Shown here piece after piece: positions 6,916 to 13,251 of a DNA stretch of 14,277 nucleotides. Under the pieces are notes generated by a model, which saw only the letters and a program-made list of their open reading frames with translations, made no database searches and was not told where the DNA came from. Numbering within the stretch: the first letter of the stretch is position 1; every line of letters starts with the position of its first letter. The stretch comes from Steroidobacteraceae bacterium (GTDB lineage Bacteria; Pseudomonadota; Gammaproteobacteria; Steroidobacterales; Steroidobacteraceae), in contig JALRHE010000424.1 in the NCBI GenBank assembly GCA_023253235.1, positions 1-14,277 of the forward strand. The letters are read 5' to 3'. A program made the position numbers and the translations under genes.

Positions 6916-8448
6916 ATGAACGACATTCAACTCACGGTGCCCGCGACCTATCAGCCTCTGACGATTGCGACCGGCATACGTTGCTCTGCCCGCCGAACGC
7001 CAGACAAGACCATGTTCATCGAGGGCGAGAAGCGTCGTACGTTTGCCGAGTTTTGCGAGCGCATCGATCGGCTGCAAGCGCACGCACTCGGCCAGCTCGG
7101 TCTGCAATTTGGACAACACGCGGCTGTCGTCGGACCCAATTGCATCGAGTTTCTGGAGGTCGTGGTTGGCCTCTCTGAAGTCGGCATCGCGAGCGCCACG
7201 CTGAGCCATCGGCTCAACTCGGTCGAACTTGCGGACATCTGTGACGATGCGCGAGCAGAAGTCCTATTCGCCCACGAAACGTGTCGTGCCACGGTTGCCG
7301 TCGCCCGCTTCGCGACGGTCAAGCAAATCATCTACTTCGGTGACGATTACGAACATCGTCTGGCGAACGCACCGGCGCTCGCCGAGCCTCCACGACTCGC
7401 AGGCGAATGGGATACGTTTTGCATTCCCTACACCTCCGGCACGACGGGTCGCCCGAAAGGCGTGATGCTGTCGCATCGCGCACGCGCGCTCGTGTTTCCT
7501 GTATTCGCCATCGAATACGGCTGTATGGGACCGGATGATCGATTTCTCGCCATCGCGCCCTTGGCGCACGGCGCCGGCATGGCCTTCGCACTGTGCCCGG
7601 TATTCTTTGGTGGCACCTGCGAGATCATGCCGAAGTTCGATCCCGAGGCCGTCGTCAGCAAACTCGGCTCCGGTGAGTTCACGGGTGTTTTCTTGGTACC
7701 GACCCAATTTCATGCGATCTTCGCCTTGCCCAAAGAATTCCTCGAGGCGCACCGAAAAACCGGTCTCAAGGCGATGATCTCGAATGCGTCGGCGCTACCG
7801 CAGGCCATGAAAGAGAAGATCATCGGTCTTTGGGGCGAAGGTTTATTACACGAAACCTACGGCTCCACTGAAATCGGTCTCGCAACGAACCTGCGCCCCC
7901 CCGACCAACTGCGCAAGCAACAGTGTGTCGGACTGCCCTTTCCGTGTACTCAAGTGAAGTTGTTAGACGAGGATGGCAAGCCGACGCCGCGAGGTGAAAT
8001 CGGCGAACTCTTCACCCTCTGCCCCTTCATGTTCAGCGGTTACTGGCAAGACGGAAAACGAGTCATCCCACCTTTGGCTGACGGTTGGTTCAGCGCGGGC
8101 GATCTGGCTCGACAAGACGACGAAGGCTATTTCTATATCGTCGATCGCAAGAAGGACATGGTGGTGACTGGTGGCATCAACGTGTATCCACGTCAGATCG
8201 AAGAATTGCTGTATCGGCATCCCGCCGTACAGGAGGCCGCTGTCATCGGGGTACCCGACGAGCAATGGGGCGAACGATTGAAGGGCTTTATCGTTTGTCG
8301 AGAGGGGACGAGCACCACGGCCGAGGAACTCATCGAGTTCCTCAAGCCGCAGTTGTCGTCCTATAAGATCCCGCGTGAGTTCGACTTCTTGGCAGAATTG
8401 CCGCGCAATCCGTCAGGCAAGATCTTGAAGCGCGCGCTCCGGCCCTGA
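6916..8448 (+). CDS. AMP-forming acyl-CoA synthetase / ligase
   Basis: This 510-residue member of the adenylate-forming (ANL) superfamily is predicted to activate a carboxylic acid as acyl-AMP and then form the CoA thioester in the cytoplasm. All core motifs are present: P-loop YTSGTTGRPKG (172-182), YGSTE (315-319), GD (396-397) in SAGDLARQDDEGYFYIVDR, hinge region DRKKDMVVTGGINVYP (410-425), and the catalytic Lys of NPSGKILKR (K502). The length and the GGINVYP form fit medium- or long-chain acyl-CoA or aryl-CoA ligases, but the acid substrate cannot be assigned. AAAGGA (6904-6909) lies 6 nt before ATG 6916 and supports the start. It is in an operon with the IclR gene (19-bp gap), so ligase expression probably tracks regulator autoregulation. 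It converges with the amidohydrolase gene with 15 bp between stops. Confidence 0.94.
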   Translation: MNDIQLTVPATYQPLTIATGIRCSARRTPDKTMFIEGEKRRTFAEFCERIDRLQAHALGQLGLQFGQHAAVVGPNCIEFLEVVVGLSEVGIASATLSHRLNSVELADICDDARAEVLFAHETCRATVAVARFATVKQIIYFGDDYEHRLANAPALAEPPRLAGEWDTFCIPYTSGTTGRPKGVMLSHRARALVFPVFAIEYGCMGPDDRFLAIAPLAHGAGMAFALCPVFFGGTCEIMPKFDPEAVVSKLGSGEFTGVFLVPTQFHAIFALPKEFLEAHRKTGLKAMISNASALPQAMKEKIIGLWGEGLLHETYGSTEIGLATNLRPPDQLRKQQCVGLPFPCTQVKLLDEDGKPTPRGEIGELFTLCPFMFSGYWQDGKRVIPPLADGWFSAGDLARQDDEGYFYIVDRKKDMVVTGGINVYPRQIEELLYRHPAVQEAAVIGVPDEQWGERLKGFIVCREGTSTTAEELIEFLKPQLSSYKIPREFDFLAELPRNPSGKILKRALRP

Positions 8449-8461
8449 TCGTCGCGAGCGA

Positions 8462-8481
8462 TCTCAGCCCTTACGCTGAGA
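8462..8481. terminator. Hairpin between convergent ligase and amidohydrolase genes (possible terminator)
   Basis: Perfect 7-bp arms TCTCAGC (8462-8468) and GCTGAGA (8475-8481) with a 6-nt loop overlap the stop codon of the minus-strand gene and begin 13 bp after the ligase stop. Neither side has a T-tract, so intrinsic termination would be inefficient. It may instead protect the 3' ends of both transcripts. Confidence 0.35.
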
Positions 8482-9363
8482 CTTCGCCTTGCGAACCGCC
8501 TTAGGGCGCGGGATGCGCGTGAACACCTCAAGCGCGTTGTCACGCATCATCTTTTGGTGCGATTCGGGACGCATGCCGAGTGCTGCAATCTCAGCCACGG
8601 CACGCTCAGGATCGATCACGGGCCAGTCAGTGCCGAAGAGCACCTTGTGGCTGCCGTACGTGTTGGCGTAATGCACGAACGCCTTGGGCCAATGCTTCGG
8701 TGCATAGGCGTCGCCAGCCAGGTAGATGTTGGAATGTTTCCAAGCCATCGAGATCGCCTCTTCCGTCCAAGGCACACCGATGTGGATTCCGAGCAACTTG
8801 AGCTCCGGAAAGTCGATCGCCACTTGATCAAGCGTGATCGGACGACCCACGGACGGTAGACGACGACTCTGCGAGTAAACGAGATTGTGTCCGATCTGCA
8901 TCATGATCGGGATCTCGAGCTCGGCACACTTGGCGTAATACGGATAGTACTTCGCGTGATCGGGTGCGAGACCGAACCAGTGCGGATAAAGATGCGCTCC
9001 GACGAAGCCGAGTTCGTTCACCGCAAACGACAACTCGCGTAGCCCTTTCATTCCTCGGAAGGGATCGACGCCGGCCAACCCGGAGAAACGGTCGGGATAC
9101 TTGTTGACGACTTTATGCACTCGCTCGTACGGCACCTCGAAAGAGCCGGCGACGTTCATGTCACCCGCCCTGACGGCGATCAACAACGAGCGCTCGATAC
9201 CCGCGCGATCCATCTTGCGCAAATACTCGCTGACCGGAATACCGCCCCACAGCCGGCGATCCATCCGAACCTGCTTCTTGAAAGCGTTGTCGATGCCGGT
9301 CTGACCCTTGCGGACTGCTTCCGGATCGTAAAGGTTGCAAACGATGTCGATGTAACCGCTCAT
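8464..9363 (-). CDS. Amidohydrolase-family (Amidohydro_2) protein lacking the HxH metal motif
   Basis: This 299-residue TIM-barrel protein resembles the Amidohydro_2 family, which includes ACMSD-like decarboxylases and lactonase-type hydrolases. Recognisable elements are GAHLYPHW (122-129), QIGHN (156-160), LLGIHIG (190-196) and FGTDWP (243-248), whose Asp is the conserved barrel-end acid. The first strand reads IDIVCNLYDP (5-14) where metal-dependent members have xDxHxH, so both N-terminal His ligands are missing. It may use a different metal set, be metal-independent, or be inactive. A reading from 9420 is open, but GGGGA (9374-9370) sits 6 nt before ATG 9363, and the fold begins immediately after it, so I chose 9363. 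The C-terminus is a short basic tail. It diverges from the second IclR gene and is likely controlled by it. Ring-cleavage or decarboxylation chemistry in the pathway is only inferred. Confidence 0.9.
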   Translation of the reverse strand: MSGYIDIVCNLYDPEAVRKGQTGIDNAFKKQVRMDRRLWGGIPVSEYLRKMDRAGIERSLLIAVRAGDMNVAGSFEVPYERVHKVVNKYPDRFSGLAGVDPFRGMKGLRELSFAVNELGFVGAHLYPHWFGLAPDHAKYYPYYAKCAELEIPIMMQIGHNLVYSQSRRLPSVGRPITLDQVAIDFPELKLLGIHIGVPWTEEAISMAWKHSNIYLAGDAYAPKHWPKAFVHYANTYGSHKVLFGTDWPVIDPERAVAEIAALGMRPESHQKMMRDNALEVFTRIPRPKAVRKAKSQRKG

Positions 9364-9369
9364 GCGTCG

Positions 9370-9374
9370 TCCCC
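9370..9374 (-). promoter_or_regulatory. Ribosome-binding site deciding the amidohydrolase start
   Basis: GGGGA lies 6 nt upstream of ATG 9363 on the minus strand. This favours the 299-residue product over a 19-residue longer reading from 9420, whose extra residues look like translated leader. Confidence 0.6.
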
Positions 9375-9446
9375 AATGAAATGGCGAAATGAAGTGTGAA
9401 CTTACCGCCCACATTGTCATAGACTGCGGACTAACAAATCCAGTCC

Positions 9447-9452
9447 TGTCAA
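9447..9452 (-). promoter_or_regulatory. Candidate -35 box for the amidohydrolase gene
   Basis: A perfect TTGACA on the minus strand lies 6 bp from the putative operator at 9459-9477. No convincing -10 follows at 16-18 bp. An inverted repeat (GGACT at 9428-9432, AGTCC at 9442-9446) occupies the would-be spacer. The promoter may need activation, or the hexamer may be fortuitous. Confidence 0.3.
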
Positions 9453-9458
9453 CCTATC

Positions 9459-9477
9459 GAACGAATACGCGTATATC
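9459..9477. promoter_or_regulatory. Putative IclR operator 2
   Basis: The segment contains the perfect 10-bp palindrome ATACGCGTAT (9465-9474). Aligned with 6137-6155, it shares ACGAATAnnCGTATnTC. It ends 5 nt before the start codon of the second IclR gene, nearly the same placement as the first site. Binding by one or both IclR paralogues is inferred. Confidence 0.48.
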
Positions 9478-9482
9478 TCGAC

Positions 9483-10244
9483 ATGAATGACACTTCGGTT
9501 TCCGTGACCCGCAGCTTTCGGGTTTTCGACGCGCTCGCCAAAGCCAAACAACCCTTGAGCAGCGCCGAGATCGCTCGCCTGATCGAAGCGCCGCGCTCCA
9601 GCACGGCGGACCTGCTGCGAACGCTCGTCGGCTTGAACCTGCTGTCGATCGACCGGCGCAGCGCAACCTATTTCCCGACGGCTCGTTTCTCGTCGCTCGG
9701 CTCGTGGTTGGAATCATCCTGGTTCGGACAAGCGGGTCTGCGTGACGCGTTGCGCGAGCTAGCGGCGACATCCGGTGAGACCACGGTGCTTTGCACACCA
9801 ACCGATCTCGACGTCGAAATCGTTGCCGTGTTCGAGGGCCCTGCGGGAATCGCGTGGTCGCCCGTCGTCGGCGAACGCTTTCCCATCTTTGGTTCGGCTA
9901 CCGGAACGAGCTACCTGTCGACTCTCCCGCCCTCCACCATTCGGGCGATGCACCGTCGCGCTGCCAGTGAGAAACGGGCTGTGGTACCGGAGTTGTCCGC
10001 CGTACTGAGCGACGTGAGAGCCAGTCAACGCGCCTCGCTCGCCTGGAATCTCGGCACGCTGAACCCGGAGGTCGCGACCGTGGCATGCCATCTTCCGCAA
10101 GACTCGCTACAAAGACCGCTGTTCGTGGCGATTGGTGGCCCCTGCAAAAGAATTCAGGAAAAGCGCGCGCTGCTCGAATCCAGCCTCAAAACCTTCGCGG
10201 CGATGCGCCTGCACGGTAACACGGTAGATCGGGAGCTCCGATGA
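9483..10244 (+). CDS. IclR-family transcriptional regulator (second paralogue)
   Basis: This 253-residue IclR-type regulator has its winged helix-turn-helix at about residues 8-68 (EIARLIEAPRSSTADLLRTL) and an effector domain of usual size (GSATGTSYLSTLPP in the conserved linker region, LFVAIGGP near the end). It aligns along its length with the regulator at 6156-6896 and shares the stretch DRRSATYFPTARF almost unchanged (57-69). The two effector domains differ more than the wing, which suggests related DNA targets but perhaps different ligands. ATG 9483 has no ribosome-binding site, like the other paralogue. Its stop overlaps the next gene's start (ATGA), so regulator and FAD oxidase are translationally coupled. 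It diverges from the amidohydrolase gene, its likely second target. Confidence 0.91.
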   Translation: MNDTSVSVTRSFRVFDALAKAKQPLSSAEIARLIEAPRSSTADLLRTLVGLNLLSIDRRSATYFPTARFSSLGSWLESSWFGQAGLRDALRELAATSGETTVLCTPTDLDVEIVAVFEGPAGIAWSPVVGERFPIFGSATGTSYLSTLPPSTIRAMHRRAASEKRAVVPELSAVLSDVRASQRASLAWNLGTLNPEVATVACHLPQDSLQRPLFVAIGGPCKRIQEKRALLESSLKTFAAMRLHGNTVDRELR

Positions 10245-11743
10245 CGCAGCAGCTGTTAGACCACGATTTCTTTTATCGAGGCTCGGCACCCACACGAGTC
10301 GTCGCACCACACAACCGAGAAGACGCGATTCAACTCATCGGACAAGCCTTGCGCGAGGGATGTGTTGTCGTAGCACGTGGTGGTGGCATGTCTTACACCG
10401 GTGGCTACGTGCTCGCAGAGGATTCGCGCCCGGTCGTGATGGTCGATCTGCGCCAACTGTCGCAGATCGAACTCTCGACTCTCTCCAACGGTTGGGTTGT
10501 GGTTGACGCCGGCGTTACCTGGCAGCAACTGCACGAGGCTTTGCAACCGCAAGGTTTGCGTGCCGTGTTTGGCGGACCTTTGTCGGGCTTGCGAGCCACG
10601 GTCGGTGGAGCGATTTCACAAAATGCCGCATTTTGGGGTTCCGGTCTGCATGGTTCGGCCGCAGAGTCGACACTCGGTCTCGAAGTGCTGCTCGCCGACG
10701 GCACCGTGTTGCGCACGGGCGTGCTATCTCGGGGTGATGCGGGCCGCTCGAGGTATTTCGGACCCGATCTGACATCCCTCCTCGTCGGTGACTGCGGGCG
10801 CTTCGGCGTCAAACTACGTATCGCCTTGGCCGTCGAACCGCTGCCAGCCGCTACCGACAGCGCCTCCTTCTCCTTCGAGCAACCCATCAATCTGCTCGAA
10901 TCGATGCAGTCGATCGCTCGGCGCCGGCTGGCCATTCAACAAGTGGGTTTCGACCCTTTACTAGCCAACGTACGCACCCGCCGCAGCAGCTTTGCCGATG
11001 ACTTCCGCACGCTGTCTAAAGTGCTGCGCGGTAGCGGCTCCACACTCAAGGGTTTACGCAGTATCGCCGAGATATCTTTGGCCGGACGTGGATTCCTGGG
11101 TGACGCGGGCTTCACCCAGCACGTCATGTGCGAAGGACTCGACGCTCACGCCGTTGATAGCAAGCTCGCACAAGTCCGACGGATCGTAAGTGACCTAGGT
11201 GGGCGCGAAATCGAAAACACGATTCCGAAAGTCATGATGGCGACACCGTTTACGCCACTGAACGGAATCCTGGGACCGAACGGCGAACGCTGGGTGCCGG
11301 TACACGGTCTCTTCAATGTCGATCGCGCTCAAGAAGGTTACCGCGCCTACCTCGAGACGTTGGAGTCGTTCGAGGCGGAGATTGCGGCTGCGGGTATCAC
11401 CTCCGCGACCCTCTTCTCTGCCGTCGGCAGTACGACGACATTGATGGAGCCGATGTTTTTCTGGCAGGACGAGCTTGAGCCGCTGCACTTCGACACGCTC
11501 GAAGACAAAGTCATCAAACGTATTCCTCGCAATCCGCCGAACCCATCCGCACGCAACCAGGTTGCGAAGCTGCGTCAGGCCATCATGGAAGCATGGAAGC
11601 CGCTCGGTGTCGGTCACTTTCAGGTCGGCCGCGCGTACCCCTTCGCTGCAAGTCTCGATGACGTGCAGCAACGGGTGTATCAACAACTCGCGACGACCCT
11701 CGACCCGCATCGACAAATGAATCCGGGCGTACTGGGTCTCTAG
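10241..11743 (+). CDS. FAD-binding oxidase/dehydrogenase of the VAO/GlcD (PCMH-type) family
   Basis: This is a 500-residue flavoenzyme. The N-terminal PCMH-type FAD domain (about 15-200) shows VVARGGGMSYTGGY (42-55), VDAGVTWQQLHEAL (88-101), GGPLSGLRATVGGAISQNA (111-129) and LGLEVLLADGTVLRTG (145-160). The usual GSEGTLG motif reads GDCGRFGV (183-190), so FAD or substrate contacts here differ. The C-terminal cap has RWVPVHGLF and ends DPHRQMNPGVLGL, as in vanillyl-alcohol-oxidase-like and glycolate-oxidase-like enzymes. Such enzymes oxidise alcohols, alpha-hydroxy acids or para-substituted phenols. The substrate is unassigned, and I could not identify a His for covalent FAD attachment with confidence. 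GGGAG (10231-10235) lies 5 nt before ATG 10241, inside the end of the IclR gene, which supports this start and coupling. The stop is 2 bp from that of the opposing flavoprotein gene. Confidence 0.92.
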   Translation: MTQQLLDHDFFYRGSAPTRVVAPHNREDAIQLIGQALREGCVVVARGGGMSYTGGYVLAEDSRPVVMVDLRQLSQIELSTLSNGWVVVDAGVTWQQLHEALQPQGLRAVFGGPLSGLRATVGGAISQNAAFWGSGLHGSAAESTLGLEVLLADGTVLRTGVLSRGDAGRSRYFGPDLTSLLVGDCGRFGVKLRIALAVEPLPAATDSASFSFEQPINLLESMQSIARRRLAIQQVGFDPLLANVRTRRSSFADDFRTLSKVLRGSGSTLKGLRSIAEISLAGRGFLGDAGFTQHVMCEGLDAHAVDSKLAQVRRIVSDLGGREIENTIPKVMMATPFTPLNGILGPNGERWVPVHGLFNVDRAQEGYRAYLETLESFEAEIAAAGITSATLFSAVGSTTTLMEPMFFWQDELEPLHFDTLEDKVIKRIPRNPPNPSARNQVAKLRQAIMEAWKPLGVGHFQVGRAYPFAASLDDVQQRVYQQLATTLDPHRQMNPGVLGL

Positions 11744-11745
11744 AG

Positions 11746-13251
11746 CTAGCTGCGCTGCGCCCGCGCAGAGGCATTTCTTCCCGCTGCACGGCCGGAGATC
11801 ATGGCTTCGGTGAGGTAAGAGCCGTTCTGGTACAGATCCGAGATCATTGAACCGAGTTCGCCTGCCTCGTAGAGCCCGGCGATCGGCACACCGCGATGAT
11901 CGAGCACTTCGGACTCGATATTACGACGCGCGCCACCGCTCGTGCAGACAATACCCGGCTCGATTCGCACCGCGTAGTACGGAGGATTCTCGATCGCCTG
12001 CAGCGAAAAACCCGGTCGTTCGAAGTCAGGGTCGATCCCATTTCGGCACGCGGTGTTATAGCGATCTACGGTCTCGCGCACTCGGCTAGGGTCTCGTCCC
12101 ATCAGAACGGCAAGTTCCTCGATCGAATCTGCACGCAACACCCAACCTTTTTCGATCTCGACCGTGTTGTCGTCGGACCATTCGTAACCTTCGACCACCG
12201 TATTCCAAGTCATCGCCTGGGTAATCAAGCAATTATGGGCACGCGTCGTTTCGTCGAAGATCATATGGACCGGCAAGGCGCGCGGTAGCGGTGTATCCAC
12301 CCAATGTCCGTGACGCTTTTCTTTGTAGTGCGTGTAGTAGAGCGGCGCACCCTCGTTGTAGAAACGCTGCCCTTCGGCGTCGATATCGATCCAGCTGAAG
12401 GTCTGCCACAAATGCCGGCGCATGAAGACGGTGGGCCACTGCGGCACTTTGATCGCAGGCCAAATGCCGCCGGACTGACCGAAATTGCGCAAGTGCCAGA
12501 GATCCGCCCCGGCCTTCTGCAACAGTTTCAGACCATCACCGGTGTTGGCAGGTGAACCGAAGGGGTAAGCCTCCGCGAGTCCGTAGTAGTCGCGCTGCAT
12601 GGTCAAATTGTTTTCGTAGCCGCCGACGGCGAGCACCACACCACCCTTGGCTCTGATGGCGCGACGGACACCACCCTGTTCGACGATCGCACCGATCACC
12701 TCGAGAGTATCGGGATCCTGTACCAAATCGACGATGGGCGACTCGAATCTGACGGGAATCCCGCGACGCTCGACGCAGCGTTTCATCGTGATCCACACAC
12801 CACTTGGTATCGGCTTGACGAAGGAGTTGTACGCCACGGCGTTTTCGGCGCCGAATTCGGGAAACTCGTAAACCGCTTCGCCGCCGCTCCAGCCGCTACC
12901 GCGAACGAACTCGGTACCTGCCTCAGCGCATCGCTCGAGAATGTACGGCTCTAGTTCGGCCATCTGGCGCGCCCACTCGCGCAGCATCTCGTCAGGCACA
13001 GGATTCTTGACGCTCATGTTCCGCTGATACTGATAGAGCGCCTCGGCATCGTGCGAGATCAGCAAAGACTGTCCGGAGACTCTCCCATTACCGCCGGCGA
13101 GGTGCTCGGACATCTTCTCCACGATCAGTATCTTCGCGGCCGAATCTGCGTCGCGCGCACCGAGTGCAGCCGCGCAACCGGCGACACCGAATCCGGCGAT
13201 CAAGACATCCACTTCTTCATGCCATTGCGCTATCGATCCAGGACTAGCCAT
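11746..13251 (-). CDS. FAD-dependent dehydrogenase, fumarate reductase/KstD-like (FAD_binding_2)
   Basis: This is a flavoprotein of 501 residues from ATG 13251. The N-terminal dinucleotide-binding fold reads VDVLIAGFGVAGCAAAL (GxGxxG), with IVEKMSEHLAGGNGRVSGQ following as the second FAD-contact segment. The C-terminus has the family's FAD closure: CTSGGARRNIESEVLD, then GVPIAGLYEAGELGSM and a terminal GRAAGRNAS. This layout matches the succinate dehydrogenase/fumarate reductase flavoprotein superfamily, including 3-ketosteroid-delta-1-dehydrogenase and urocanate-reductase-type enzymes. It probably introduces or reduces a C=C bond next to a carbonyl; the exact reaction is unknown. ATG 13254 is also in frame, but GAGG (13261-13258) is 6 nt from ATG 13251 and only 3 nt from ATG 13254. 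The start overlaps the transporter's TGA stop (TGATG), so the two genes are coupled. It converges on the FAD oxidase gene. Confidence 0.92.
   Translation of the reverse strand: MASPGSIAQWHEEVDVLIAGFGVAGCAAALGARDADSAAKILIVEKMSEHLAGGNGRVSGQSLLISHDAEALYQYQRNMSVKNPVPDEMLREWARQMAELEPYILERCAEAGTEFVRGSGWSGGEAVYEFPEFGAENAVAYNSFVKPIPSGVWITMKRCVERRGIPVRFESPIVDLVQDPDTLEVIGAIVEQGGVRRAIRAKGGVVLAVGGYENNLTMQRDYYGLAEAYPFGSPANTGDGLKLLQKAGADLWHLRNFGQSGGIWPAIKVPQWPTVFMRRHLWQTFSWIDIDAEGQRFYNEGAPLYYTHYKEKRHGHWVDTPLPRALPVHMIFDETTRAHNCLITQAMTWNTVVEGYEWSDDNTVEIEKGWVLRADSIEELAVLMGRDPSRVRETVDRYNTACRNGIDPDFERPGFSLQAIENPPYYAVRIEPGIVCTSGGARRNIESEVLDHRGVPIAGLYEAGELGSMISDLYQNGSYLTEAMISGRAAGRNASARAQRS
11750..11768 (+). terminator. 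Weak hairpin after the FAD oxidase gene
   Basis: Arms CTGCGC (11750-11755) and GCGCAG (11763-11768) with a 7-nt loop lie just past the oxidase stop and inside the 3' end of the opposing gene. The plus strand then reads into TTTCTTC some 5 nt later. This is a marginal terminator candidate, and the GC-rich repetition of GCGC could produce it by chance. Confidence 0.22.

Noticed and set aside
7501..7518. Perfect inverted repeat GTATTCG-CCAT-CGAATAC inside the ligase gene, sharing CGAATAC with operator 2
   Set aside because: Several 7-bp repeats of this kind are expected by chance in 14 kb. It lies in conserved coding sequence, and its half-sites are arranged differently from those at 6137 and 9459.
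9364..9420. A 19-residue N-terminal extension of the amidohydrolase
   Set aside because: The extra residues are not a signal peptide and do not supply the missing HxH. A Shine-Dalgarno motif sits inside this stretch, 6 nt before ATG 9363.
12304..12555. Plus-strand 83-codon frame inside the flavoprotein gene
   Set aside because: It is antisense to a conserved FAD enzyme, with no start signals or domain.
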